49,294 nt of DNA from Deltaproteobacteria bacterium. Its GTDB lineage: Bacteria > Desulfobacterota > Desulfarculia > Adiutricales > Adiutricaceae. The first letter of the stretch is position 1; each line of letters starts with the position of its first letter. Below the pieces are notes generated by a model, which saw only the letters and a program-made list of their open reading frames with translations, ran no database searches and was not told where the DNA came from. This document shows, in pieces, positions 33,324-41,870 of the stretch. The stretch is taken from the NCBI GenBank assembly GCA_031271165.1, contig JAISWF010000121.1, positions 1 through 49,294 of the forward strand, given 5' to 3'. Position numbers and translations under genes: made by a program.

Positions 33324-34100
33324 TTACAACGTTCCGGGTTTGGGGGTGGACCTGAGCAGGTTGTTCAGATTTAAATTCATCAAAATGGCGTCGCCCCCTT
33401 CTTGGTAATAGTTGTTCCGAAAGCCAACGGTTTTAAAGCCCATATTTTTGTAAAGAGTCTGGGCCGCTCGGTTGCCAACCGCAACCTCCAGGTGCATGAC
33501 AGTCGCTCCCAGACTCTTAGCGCATTGGGCCGTAGTCGTTAACAACTCCCGGCCAAGGCCTTGACGCCGGACTTGGGGGTGGACAGCCAGGTTAAGAAGG
33601 TGGCTTTCCGGATCGATCAGCCAGGTGATGGCCATGGCCAAAAGAGTATGGTCATAAAAGATCCCAAAATTGAAGCCGATTGTTGAGTCAAGTTCGCCAA
33701 TAAAGTTATCGGCGGTCCAGGCGTTTTTGTAACACAGCCTTTCGAGGGCCAAGGTACGGCTGACATCCTGAACAACCAGACGGCGGAATTTAAGTCCTCT
33801 GGCTTCCAAAGTCGGAGAAGTAAAACTTTCGGGCTCAGTAATTTTCCTCAAAAGCTGACTTTTCTGACCTTGAAGAGTCCAAGAGTGATCACCGGCTGGG
33901 TGAGTTTTGGTTATCTGGTCTGGCCCGAACGGACGGTCCCCGAGGCTAAATATATTAACCGCTATCGGCGGATTCGGCAAAATCGGGTTGGGGCCCTTGG
34001 GCTCAAGGCCGGCGCCTGATGTTAAATTTTTAATGGGCTTTTTTTTCGTAACTAGCCTCACCAAAAGGGCCTGACCAAAAACGTTGCCGCCTTTGGTCAA
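33324..34100 (-). CDS. rimI: GNAT acetyltransferase, RimI-like, with N-terminal extension
   Basis: Acetyltransferase likely modifying the N-terminus of ribosomal protein bS18. The GNAT core occupies about residues 104-250: KFRRLVVQDV, LERLCYKNAWT, acetyl-CoA motif VHPQVRRQGLGRELL, and VAVGNRAAQTLYKNMGFKTVGFRNNYY, all RimI-like. The first 100 or so residues have no recognised domain and are Pro/Gly-rich; RimI is normally about 150 residues, so the true start may be an internal TTG. It ends two bases before the sigma-54 regulator gene starts. Confidence 0.82.
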   Translation of the reverse strand: MTKGGNVFGQALLVRLVTKKKPIKNLTSGAGLEPKGPNPILPNPPIAVNIFSLGDRPFGPDQITKTHPAGDHSWTLQGQKSQLLRKITEPESFTSPTLEARGLKFRRLVVQDVSRTLALERLCYKNAWTADNFIGELDSTIGFNFGIFYDHTLLAMAITWLIDPESHLLNLAVHPQVRRQGLGRELLTTTAQCAKSLGATVMHLEVAVGNRAAQTLYKNMGFKTVGFRNNYYQEGGDAILMNLNLNNLLRSTPKPGTL

Positions 34101-34298
34101 GGAGTTAATTTAAAATCAGATGAAATCGGTCCGTATTAGATTGATTTGAGTAAAAAAATAAAAATCAGCAAATCGGTTACATCTAACCGGGCCAGCTAAC
34201 GCTTTGGCCCTCAAGGCCCGTCGGTATCAATCAAAGCTTCAATCAAAGACCACATCATGACGATAACACGCCGGCAGCTAAAATCGTGGTTAAAGCTC

Positions 34299-34997
34299 TT
34301 AAAACCAAGCCGTCGACCATAAAACGGCCAGAGAAACGGCCAGGGTCAGAAAAAAAAGGATCAGGTGAGACCGGTCAAAGCGGTTGGTCATGGTGGCTAC
34401 ACCTATTAACGGGGTCAGGGGACCGAATTGATAAAGTAAGGTCCAAAAGGATTCCGGCAGTAAAGTCAGTCCTAGTTTAAGCCAAGCCGCCATCACCAAA
34501 GAGCCTATACTCACAAATAGCAGACCAAGCAGCCAAACGTAACCTAGCCCTCGCAGCTGAAAGGAAAGGGCATCCGGGGAAAGACCGGCGGCTAAAGCCT
34601 GCTTGAGTTTCAAGGTCAATTTTTCGCCGTTGCGTCGGGAGGCGACCTCAATCCCAGCCATCAGGTGAGCCATAGGGATTACGGCAATCAAAAGAAAAAC
34701 GTAGCCGGCAATATTTTTTTCCGAGGGCAGCGGGCGTCCGAGTAATTGGAACCCCAAAAGAGCTGCCGATACGGCCAGCCCGCCGTTAGGCGGCATGGCC
34801 CCGCCAAGAGGGGGCTTGGTCAGCCACAAAAGCTCAGTCCACAGCCCCAAGGTCAACCCGGCCAGAGCTTGGTCCAAAAGCAGCCCCATCAAAGCGCCGG
34901 TGGCGACCGGTCTGGACAAGCCAATTTGTCCCAAGGCCTGCCGGTCGAGGTTAATCAGCGCTGCCAAAAGAAGCGCCAGCCAGAATTCTGGCTCCAT
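34299..34997 (-). CDS. PTS mannose/fructose/sorbose-family IIC component
   Basis: Membrane channel component of a mannose-family PTS, 232 residues and about seven hydrophobic segments. N-terminal DRQALGQIGLSRPVATGALMGLLL and LGLWTELLWL are typical of IIC. ATG 34997 follows the IIB stop immediately. No IID gene follows, although transport in this family needs it. In many deltaproteobacteria incomplete mannose PTS sets lie beside ptsN and rapZ and are thought to serve regulation. Confidence 0.85.
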   Translation of the reverse strand: MEPEFWLALLLAALINLDRQALGQIGLSRPVATGALMGLLLDQALAGLTLGLWTELLWLTKPPLGGAMPPNGGLAVSAALLGFQLLGRPLPSEKNIAGYVFLLIAVIPMAHLMAGIEVASRRNGEKLTLKLKQALAAGLSPDALSFQLRGLGYVWLLGLLFVSIGSLVMAAWLKLGLTLLPESFWTLLYQFGPLTPLIGVATMTNRFDRSHLILFFLTLAVSLAVLWSTAWF

Positions 34998-35504
34998 TTA
35001 AGCCTCGCCGTCCGGTAAGTCAGGCTTAAAGGGGGGGGCAAAAGGTTTGGGCAGATCGCCTGGGACCGACTGGAGGAAAACTCTGAGGCCGGCCGCCTTT
35101 AGCTCTTCCAGAATTATCAGGTCCCGATGGTTGACATGGAAGCAGTTGCTGAGCTTTTGACTCTGGCAGCTAGGGCGATAAACAAGATTGCCAAGGTTGA
35201 GGCTGTCCAAAACCAGGCCAAAGTCCAAGGCTGCCTTGACTGTGACTACATCACGAAAAATCAGCATGCGCCGGACGTTTTGATCAGGCCGTCCGGCCAG
35301 AAAAACAGCGGCTTCAACAGCGGTGATAAAAGCAGTCCTAACCTTGGCGGGCACTCCGGAGGCTAAAATCGCCTGGGTCATGTCATCACCGACGACGCAG
35401 TCGTCGATGACAACTATCTCACCGATACGCAGATAAGGAACCCAGGCGGCGGTTACCTGTCCGTGGATAAGTTTTTGATCTATCCTGGCCCAGGTCACCG
35501 GCAT
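34998..35504 (-). CDS. PTS mannose-family IIB component
   Basis: Cytoplasmic phosphocarrier, 168 residues. The phospho-His is in RIDQKLIHGQVTAAW near the N-terminus, and VVIDDCVVGDDMTQ and MLIFRDVVTVKAALD are family-like. It would take phosphate from IIA at 35587-36021 and pass it to sugar through IIC. Its stop abuts the IIC start. Confidence 0.88.
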   Translation of the reverse strand: MPVTWARIDQKLIHGQVTAAWVPYLRIGEIVVIDDCVVGDDMTQAILASGVPAKVRTAFITAVEAAVFLAGRPDQNVRRMLIFRDVVTVKAALDFGLVLDSLNLGNLVYRPSCQSQKLSNCFHVNHRDLIILEELKAAGLRVFLQSVPGDLPKPFAPPFKPDLPDGEA

Positions 35505-35586
35505 GGTTATTTCTCACCAATCGCCGGGTCGGCGTCCAAGGCGGCGGTCCCTTTGGCTGGACAATCTGCGATTAGAGCAATCCCGG

Positions 35587-36021
35587 TCATTTCGGTCTCT
35601 GCCCTAGGAGTTTGCCAGCAATGATGATGGCTTTTCGGGAATACTCCATGGTGTCATTGGCCAGTTCGGCCAGGGTCATGGCCGGTTTTTCTCGGAGCTG
35701 AAAGACCCGCAGCAGCATCGGCAGACTGACCCCGGTCACTACCTCCACCTGATCTTCTTCCAAAAAAGAAAGACTGATGTTGGAGGGAGTCCCGCCAAAC
35801 ATGTCAGTCAGGATTAAAACGCCCTGACCACGGTCTTGGTTTTTAACAGCCTTGGCGATGAGGGCCCGCAAATAGTCGGGGTCGAGGTTCATCTCAATGG
35901 CTACCGACTGGCATCTTTCGCCCTCGCCGGCAGTAGTTTCTCTTTCCCCAACTATAAGTTTGGCGGTATTGTAAAGTTCAGCTCCCAATTGGCCGTGTGT
36001 AACGATGACTAAGCCTATCAA
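35587..36021 (-). CDS. PTS mannose-family IIA component
   Basis: Cytoplasmic phosphocarrier, 144 residues, with the phospho-His in VIVTHGQLG and the family stretch ILTDMFGGTPSN. The start is TTG 36021 with AGAGGT upstream. It is first in a IIA-IIB-IIC run, and a good promoter lies about 90 bases upstream. HPr and enzyme I are not in the window. Confidence 0.9.
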   Translation of the reverse strand: MIGLVIVTHGQLGAELYNTAKLIVGERETTAGEGERCQSVAIEMNLDPDYLRALIAKAVKNQDRGQGVLILTDMFGGTPSNISLSFLEEDQVEVVTGVSLPMLLRVFQLREKPAMTLAELANDTMEYSRKAIIIAGKLLGQRPK

Positions 36022-36099
36022 GATGACCTCTGACTTCTTTCGGAGTTGTTGAGCCGGTTATCAATTTGCGCCTAAATTTGGCGACATTACTTTAGTTTA

Positions 36100-36128
36100 A
36101 AAGTATACTAAAGGGTGGGAAGTGTCAA
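36100..36128 (-). promoter_or_regulatory. Sigma-70-type promoter for the PTS IIA-IIB-IIC run
   Basis: Minus-strand -35 TTGACA (36123-36128) and -10 TACTTT (36100-36105), spacing 17. An inverted repeat CTTTAGT..ACTAAAG overlaps the -10 region (about 36090-36112) and could bind a regulator. Confidence 0.65.
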
Positions 36129-36391
36129 GTTTTGGTCTAAACTTTCTAAACATCGGGCGGCGGCCGGGTTATGGATGACCGAGTCTAAGTTTGACAATTT
36201 CCAGGTAAATTGGGAAAATCAGGCCAAAAAAAGATGGTCTTAGAGTTTTAAGAAAACAGTCTAAAAAAAAAGCGCGATTGGATATATAAAAAAATGTCTC
36301 AAAAAATCTGGCTGGCTGTGGATTATTGTGGGCTTATCAATGGGGACTTAGCAAATTCCCTCACCGATTAGGCCGCCAAAGTGAGGCCTCA

Positions 36392-36422
36392 ATAAAAAAA
36401 TGGACCGGTTTGGCAACCGGTC
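36392..36422 (-). terminator. rapZ terminator
   Basis: A perfect 8-bp stem GACCGGTT/AACCGGTC with a 4-base loop (36403-36422), followed on the minus strand by CCATTTTTTTATT. It lies 49 bases beyond the rapZ stop and is a standard intrinsic terminator that separates hpf-ptsN-rapZ from the PTS run. Confidence 0.85.
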
Positions 36423-36470
36423 GTGTATAAAAATCTTGATTTGTCTATTTTTAGGGGCGTCCCCGGCCGC

Positions 36471-37343
36471 TTAGACGATGTCGCGGTGCCGCAGCATAAG
36501 GCTGCCGGGAAAACTGTCTTTGAGCCGATCCCAGAGGTAGCAGGCGATGGCCACGCTTCGGTGTTGTCCCCCGGTACAGCCTACGGCGATGGTCAAGTAG
36601 GATTTGCCCTCCCTTTGGTAAAGCGGCAGCAGAAAAAATAAAAGATCCAGCAGTTTTTCCAAAAAATCAGCCGTTTCCTTAAATGACAGGACATAGTCGC
36701 TGACCCGCTCGTCGCGGCCGTCAAGGGAACGGAGTTTTTCGATGTAAAATGGGTTGGGCAAAAAGCGGACGTCCAGCATTAGATCGGCTTCCGGAGGCAG
36801 GCCGTTTTTAAAGCCGAAGGACAGGACTTCGACGGCCAGATTGCGTCGGTTTTGAGCCTGGACAAAGCGCTCCAGGACCATTTCCCTGAGGGTCGGGGCC
36901 TTGATTTTGGAAGTGTCGATAATCAGATCGGCGATTTCCCTTAAGGGAGCCAAGCGTTGGCGTTCTTCGTTGATGGCGGCAGTCAGCCCGCCATCGGGGG
37001 CTAAGGGGTGGGGCCGTCTGGTTTCCGAAAAACGTTTGACCAGGACTTGGTCGTTAGCCTCCAAAAACAGGAGCCGGAGTTCGTAGCCCATTTCACGCGA
37101 TTGGGTGAAGGCGTCCTCGTAATGAGCCATCAGTTCAGTTTCCCTGGCATCCATACCTACGGCAATACGGATAAAGTCGCCGCTTTCTTTGCGGATAGCC
37201 AAAAACTTGGCCAAAAGCTGAACCGGGAGGTTATCAATGGCTAAAAAACCGTTATCCTCCAAAGATTTAAGGGCTGATGACTTGCCGGAGCCTGACAGGC
37301 CGGTAACTACAACGATGAGGCCGATTTTATTGATTTCGGACAT
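36471..37343 (-). CDS. rapZ: RNase adapter / nucleotide-binding protein RapZ
   Basis: Cytoplasmic nucleotide-binding protein, 290 residues. In enterobacteria RapZ guides RNase E to the small RNA GlmZ; in others its role is less clear. Walker A GLSGSGKSSALKSLED, FLAIDNLPVQLL, Walker B-like region, RPHPLA and the C-terminal VAVGCTGGQHRSVAIA are all family marks. ATG 37343 follows TCTAAGAAGCC. It lies 15 bases after ptsN, the usual arrangement. Confidence 0.95.
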   Translation of the reverse strand: MSEINKIGLIVVVTGLSGSGKSSALKSLEDNGFLAIDNLPVQLLAKFLAIRKESGDFIRIAVGMDARETELMAHYEDAFTQSREMGYELRLLFLEANDQVLVKRFSETRRPHPLAPDGGLTAAINEERQRLAPLREIADLIIDTSKIKAPTLREMVLERFVQAQNRRNLAVEVLSFGFKNGLPPEADLMLDVRFLPNPFYIEKLRSLDGRDERVSDYVLSFKETADFLEKLLDLLFFLLPLYQREGKSYLTIAVGCTGGQHRSVAIACYLWDRLKDSFPGSLMLRHRDIV

Positions 37344-37358
37344 GGCTTCTTAGAAGGC

Positions 37359-37838
37359 TCACTGGGCCGGCGCCTGGAGGCCGGGGATGATAGAAAGGGT
37401 TTCCAAAAATGACTTGGCGTCTTTGGCTTCCAGCATTAGGTTTATGTTTTGGGGCGTACGCCAAAGCCGGCCCAAAGCAGCCAGGGCCCGCAAATGGTCT
37501 TGGTCAGGTTTGTCCGGGATCAAAAGCAGGGCCAGGAGACGAACTGGGCGGCCGTCGGGACTGTCACAGTCGGTTAGTTCCCAGCCGGGAGCGGTCCGGG
37601 CCAAGAAAAGAAAAACCTCGTCGACCAAGTCGGTTTTGCCGTGTGGTATGGCCACTCCGCCGCCGACGGATGTTGACCCCAGGTTCTCACGTTCCACGAC
37701 CACCTCAAGGAGCAGGGCTTTTTCCAGGCCCAGCGCCCGGGCGGCAAACCCGCACATCTCGTCAATGGCCTCGGTTTTGCTGCCAACCTTGATATCAAGC
37801 CAAACGGATTCTTGGTTGAAGTATTTAAAAATATCCAT
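37359..37838 (-). CDS. ptsN: PTS IIA-Ntr component PtsN
   Basis: Cytoplasmic regulatory phosphocarrier of the nitrogen PTS. The phospho-His lies in VGGGVAIPHGKTDLVDEV, preceded by REnLGSTSV-type sequence (RENLGSTSVG). I start at ATG 37838 (MDIFKYFNQ), giving 159 residues; a TTG at 37862 is possible. Located between hpf and rapZ as in many proteobacteria. Confidence 0.93.
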   Translation of the reverse strand: MDIFKYFNQESVWLDIKVGSKTEAIDEMCGFAARALGLEKALLLEVVVERENLGSTSVGGGVAIPHGKTDLVDEVFLFLARTAPGWELTDCDSPDGRPVRLLALLLIPDKPDQDHLRALAALGRLWRTPQNINLMLEAKDAKSFLETLSIIPGLQAPAQ

Positions 37839-38183
37839 GGGACCCAGCTCGTTAGTTCTCAATGATCGGCCAAGATCAGCCGGAAATATTGGTATCCATC
37901 AGGGAGACCGCTCCAATCGTGGATAACAATCAATTTAAAAACAACAGTCAGAGCATAAGTCAATAAGCAAAGAATTTCAAACGTACCGTTGGAACGTTTG
38001 AAATTAAGTAAATCAAAAAGTATACAACAAAAGTATAAATAACCGCCTTAAAATCAGAGCGGCGCACCGGTCGGGATAATCGGCGCGCCGTCTTTTAAAA
38101 AACCAGTGGGGAACCTAACAGTAGCTAAGGGAGTTTAGGGGGTCCAGGGGAGGGAGGGAGGCCGCCGGAATCCCCTGGTCTGC
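37839..38183. other. Spacer between hpf and ptsN
   Basis: 345 bases. It holds a strong inverted repeat (37975-38003) and a GC-rich imperfect hairpin at about 38056-38095 (GGCGC..GCGCC) that probably ends hpf transcription. Several TATACT-like hexamers lie at 38015-38040 on the minus strand and could belong to a ptsN promoter. No gene was seen. Confidence 0.55.
37975..38003. promoter_or_regulatory. Inverted repeat upstream of ptsN
   Basis: TTTCAAACGT-9 bases-ACGTTTGAAA, a perfect 10-bp inverted repeat. It lies about 140 bases upstream of the ptsN start. No T-run follows, and the symmetry and spacing suggest a regulator binding site rather than a terminator. Confidence 0.5.
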
Positions 38184-38771
38184 TCAGGCGTGGAGCCTGA
38201 GCAACTCCAAAGTGCCGCTCTGCTGCTGGTGCAACAGACGCAGCCCACCGTCTTGATTGTCGAGAAAGACCACAAAAGGAGTTTTCGAATGAGCCAAAAT
38301 TTCGGCGGCCTCATCCAAGCCCATGCGGTTCAAAGTCAGATCGCGAGTCCGATCGGCAATCACTGCGTCATTTTCAGATCCGTCGTTCTTCGATTTGGCA
38401 GCCTGGCCGTTTCCGCCGGAGGCTTTCTTGGTGGACGCCTGGCCGTTTCCGCCGGAAGCTTTCTTAGTGACCGCTTGGCCTTTGCCGTGGCCCTTGAGTT
38501 TTTCCCGGTGGCGTTTGATCTGCCTTTCGAGCTTGTCGAGCACCAAGTCCAGGGAAGAATACATGTCTTCGGTTTCTTCTTCAGCCTTGATTTTAAGGCC
38601 GTCGGATAACAATACCACCTCGGTCTTGTGCCGGAACTTTTCGATGGAGAAAGTGACGTCGGCATCCAGGACCGAGTCTAAATATTTTTCCAATCTCGAC
38701 AATTTGTCGCGTCCGTACTCCTTAAGGTGTTCGGAAGGTTCCATATGTCTGAACGTTACGGTATATTGCAT
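38184..38771 (-). CDS. hpf: Ribosome hibernation promoting factor, long form (Hpf)
   Basis: Ribosome-associated protein that dimerises 70S ribosomes in starvation. Residues 1-105 are the S30AE domain (MQYTVTFRHMEPSEHLKEYG, LDKLERQIKRHREKLKGH), and residues 145-195 the C-terminal dimerisation domain (LTLNRMGLDEAAEILAHSKTPFVVFLD). Between them is a low-complexity linker with two copies of KKASGGNGQA encoded by a 36-base tandem repeat. ATG 38771 follows GGCAGGAGAAG. 195 residues. Confidence 0.94.
   Translation of the reverse strand: MQYTVTFRHMEPSEHLKEYGRDKLSRLEKYLDSVLDADVTFSIEKFRHKTEVVLLSDGLKIKAEEETEDMYSSLDLVLDKLERQIKRHREKLKGHGKGQAVTKKASGGNGQASTKKASGGNGQAAKSKNDGSENDAVIADRTRDLTLNRMGLDEAAEILAHSKTPFVVFLDNQDGGLRLLHQQQSGTLELLRLHA
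38401..38472. repeat. 36-bp tandem repeat inside hpf linker
   Basis: Two nearly identical 36-base units (starting GCCTGGCCGTTTCC) encode the repeated linker peptide of Hpf. The units differ at few positions; a third, degenerate unit start follows. Such repeats can change copy number by slippage without changing frame. Confidence 0.85.
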
Positions 38772-39085
38772 AGACTTCTCCTGCCAATTAAACAAAGCAG
38801 TGTTATTTTGATGATTTTCCCTCCCCCAAAAAAATGGGTGGCTTCCAAGCTGGTCTGCGACGATCGTCGGCCGATCATGCTATCCCAAAACCCGGACGGC
38901 GATCGAATCATTGTCCGATAGTGTATTATATGTTACCAAAATCCGTTGGTCTTTAACAACAATTTTCTGATAACCGCAGCTGGGCTTCTTGGTCCAGGCG
39001 GCCTCCAAAGAGGATTTTAGAGTTTGAAAAATCGGCACTGAGATTTATTCGGAGCCTGTTGAGTCAAGGCCAGTCTTTGGCCAGA
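38772..39085. other. Spacer between the hydrogenase-like gene and hpf
   Basis: 314 bases upstream of hpf on the minus strand. An hpf promoter is expected here but I could not pick one with confidence. No small gene was seen. Confidence 0.45.
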
Positions 39086-40537
39086 TTATGGAACCGGTTT
39101 GGGGGCGGTTTGGTCGGAAAAAGCCTCCACCGCCTTGGTGACCTTGCTGCGTTCGCCCAAAACACCTGAGCCCCCGGCGCAGCCGCCTTCACAGGCCATG
39201 ACTTCCACTAGATTCCCGGGGCAGGTTTGTTTAGCGAAAGACGAAAGCTGCCGGAGATTTTTGAGCGAAAGTCCGCTGATCGGGATTGGATTTAAACTGA
39301 CCCGGCCGTTGACCCCGGCCAAAACCGCCGCCGCAACCCCGCCTGACACGGCGTAACGCCGGGCTTCTTTGGACGCCCCGGCCCCGAGGTCGGTCGGGGG
39401 GACTTCGGCTAGGTTGATGCCGGCGGCTTCAAATAGAGCGCCGAGTTCCTCAAAGGTCAGCACCAAATCCACCGCTGAATCTTCCATGCCTTCAATTCGT
39501 TTGGCGACACACGGGCCGATGAAGACAGTTTTGGTGCCGGGATTTTCTTGGTCGGCCAGGACAGCCGTATAGTGCATGGGCGTTCGGGTCTCGGAAATAA
39601 AAGGCTTAATCTCAGGTATATGTTTTTTGGAGGCTTGGATGTAGCCTGGGCAGCAGGAGGTGGTCATAAAGCGATCGCTGCGCTCCATCCGTTCAATAAA
39701 TTCCTCCGACTCATGCTGGCTGGTAACGTCGGCCCCGGTGGCCACTTCCATGACCTGGGCAAAGCCAAGTTTTTTAAGGCCGCCGAAGATTTTTTCCAAG
39801 GACACGGGAAATTGGCCGGCAATGGCCGGGGCCACCATGGCGGTAACGTTCTGGCCGTCTTTGAAAAGGCGGATAAGGTCAACGAGCTGGCTGCGTTCCA
39901 GCACCGCCCCAAAGGGGCAGGAACGCATGCAGCGGCCGCAGCTGATACACTTGTCAAAGTCGATTTCAGCCCGGCCTTGGGCACTTTTAATTATGGCTCC
40001 AACTGGGCATGATTTCTCGCAAGGGACCGTTAACTTAACGATGGCCTGGTAAGGGCAGCATTCCAAGCATTTGCCGCAGTTGCGGCATTTGGCGACATCA
40101 ATCTCGGAACGGCCGTTGATGAGGTCAATGGCTCCGAAACGGCAGGCGCCCAGGCAAGGATGGGCCACGCAGCCCTGGCAAATATTGGTGACAAAATAAC
40201 GGGCCTTGACGCAGCCGTGACAAGCCACGTCGCAGGCCGAGATGACGAAGGAAGCTAAGGAGTTTTTCCGCTGCCAGGCGAGGGCGGCATAATCGGTTAA
40301 TGGAGCCGAATCATCGGGGTCATCTTCCAGCAAAAAACCCATGGCCGCCATACAGCGGTAGCGAAGGATGGCCCGGTCCTTGTAAGTGCAGCAGCGGTCC
40401 GATTCAGCATTTTTGGGTCGAAGGATAAAGGGAATCTTGGAAACGGTCTCTCCGGGATTTTCATCAAGCAAAAAGGCTCTGGCCACCCGTCGCAGGACGT
40501 CCCGCCGAAGTTCTTCTAAATGATTGCTTGCCACCAT
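39086..40537 (-). CDS. [FeFe]-hydrogenase-type H-cluster protein with ferredoxin domains
   Basis: A 483-residue protein with the three H-cluster signatures: TSCCPGY (294-300), GPCVAKRIEG (341-350) and EVMACEGGCAGGSG near 435-450. Before them lie a Cys-rich region (CDVACHGC, CQGC, CLGAC at 102-132), a 4Fe-4S set CRNCGKCLECCP with CEKSCP (151-177), and CISCGRCMRSCP (197-207). The first 95 residues are unassigned. The TSCCP-G/A-x and GPC-AKK forms fit monomeric group B-like enzymes rather than group A (TSCCPGW, MPC). All cluster cysteines seem present, so hydrogen turnover or sensing is plausible. No maturases HydE, F or G are in the window. ATG 40537 follows GAAAGGCGC. Confidence 0.85.
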   Translation of the reverse strand: MVASNHLEELRRDVLRRVARAFLLDENPGETVSKIPFILRPKNAESDRCCTYKDRAILRYRCMAAMGFLLEDDPDDSAPLTDYAALAWQRKNSLASFVISACDVACHGCVKARYFVTNICQGCVAHPCLGACRFGAIDLINGRSEIDVAKCRNCGKCLECCPYQAIVKLTVPCEKSCPVGAIIKSAQGRAEIDFDKCISCGRCMRSCPFGAVLERSQLVDLIRLFKDGQNVTAMVAPAIAGQFPVSLEKIFGGLKKLGFAQVMEVATGADVTSQHESEEFIERMERSDRFMTTSCCPGYIQASKKHIPEIKPFISETRTPMHYTAVLADQENPGTKTVFIGPCVAKRIEGMEDSAVDLVLTFEELGALFEAAGINLAEVPPTDLGAGASKEARRYAVSGGVAAAVLAGVNGRVSLNPIPISGLSLKNLRQLSSFAKQTCPGNLVEVMACEGGCAGGSGVLGERSKVTKAVEAFSDQTAPKPVP

Positions 40538-41870
40538 TTAAAGCGCCTTTCTACTCTCTGCTTTGGAAAACTAAACCAAAAACTGTTTCGACTTAAGCCC
40601 CAGGGCGGCAATGGCTTTTGGGCCAGGAGGCCCGTAGCAGCGGTCCTTTGGAAAAAAGCGGTCAAAATTAAGGTCCCCAAAATAAAAATTATTGATCTTG
40701 AAAGAAAAAATGATCGGCGGTCCTGGTCGGAGACTCGGGAGAATTTCGGCGGAGTTTTTCAACCAATCCAGTGCACACTGGACAAAAATCATAAAATCAA
40801 TTTTAGCAAACATCTAAACTTTTGTGAACAGCTGATTTGACGAACTTGTTTTTATTAATTTTTTTTGAAATTTTTAATAAAAGATTAACCGCTCAATAGT
40901 TTATCTATTAAACCAGAGTACTAATATCAAATTATTCAAAGGGCGGCCGGCTTGGATTTGGGAATATCACCTCTTATCTGGTTGTGTCTCTTCTCTGGTT
41001 GGTCAATGAGCCTGGCCTGTGAGCGGACCGCAGGTTAAGACCGCAAGTTAAGAAATAATTAAATGGGTCAGTTTAAGAAGGCCCCGGCCGGTGCTTTTTT
41101 AGGTTTATTACCCATTATTCCCTTGACACCGCCTGATAAACCAATTAAAATCGAAAAAAGGCCCAAAAAAACTTTTTATGTTATTATTTGAAAATAAATA
41201 TTTAGTTTCTTTTGTCATATATTGAATTATTTTTGACCGGGAAAAATTAATTACTGTAAAAATTGATATATATATCTGAAGATAAAAATATTGCCAAAAC
41301 TGAAAAAAATAGCTCAATGATTTTGATAGAATACCGATTGACTATATCACTTCGGCGGCAGATTCAAAATATAAAACTTCACTATTTCAAATTATAAGTC
41401 GCTACTCAATAAGTTGAGAGTGGCCACCGGCCGGCCTTTCGCCGCCTTGAAATCAGTGACGATGGTGCGGGCTAGGGATTTAGATGGATGGCAGAGGCAT
41501 CAATAGCAGTCAATAGTTAATAATAGGGTTAAGGGCGGCTAAGGGTCTGGCTGGATAATTGCCAGGTGTTATCGTTAGGCGGGTAATTTTGTCTTTTCGT
41601 CAATACACTGACATTAAGAAGTATAAATTTATATGTTGTGATTTTATGGGAGCAAAATTAAGTTTTTTAAAAAAATTTAGGAAAAAAATATTTTTGCTGT
41701 TGGGTTCGATTTTAATTGTCCTTTTGAGATCGGACCCTGAGCTAATATGAATTTAGAGGATTCCAACTTTAATTGACAAAACTAGTCTGGCGTTTTATTA
41801 TTTTACAATAGCCAAGTCATCGTCTAGCTGGCGGGTGACTCGGCGGCCGAAGTCAGACTGGTTGGCACTT
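40538..41870. other. AT-rich spacer
   Basis: 1.3 kb, strongly AT-rich in 40820-41340, between the hydrogenase-like gene and the DUF1178 gene that diverge from it. A minus-strand open stretch without start codon at 41392-41499 (listed separately) may be a gene remnant. The frames at 40520-40840 (+), 40571-40813 (-) and 41559-41750 (+) lack family features. No RNA gene was seen. Confidence 0.5.
41392..41499 (-). pseudogene. Possible 35-codon gene remnant
   Basis: Between a TGA at 41500-41502 and TAA at 41392-41394 the minus strand reads SLARTIVTDFKAAKGRPVAT then LNLLSSDL, GC-rich and protein-like in an AT-rich setting. No start codon, no recognised family. Weak evidence. Confidence 0.2.

Larger units (their letters stand above)
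36022..36470. other. Spacer between rapZ and PTS IIA
   Basis: Contains the PTS promoter (36100-36128) and the rapZ terminator (36392-36422). The middle part is A-rich and shows no gene. Confidence 0.6.

Noticed and set aside
38401-38472. Two 36-bp repeats suggested a tiny CRISPR array.
   Set aside because: There are no spacers between them, and they encode an in-frame protein linker of Hpf.
40520-40840. Open frames on both strands upstream of the hydrogenase-like gene.
   Set aside because: Neither has a recognisable domain or ribosome binding site, and they overlap each other and the hydrogenase start.
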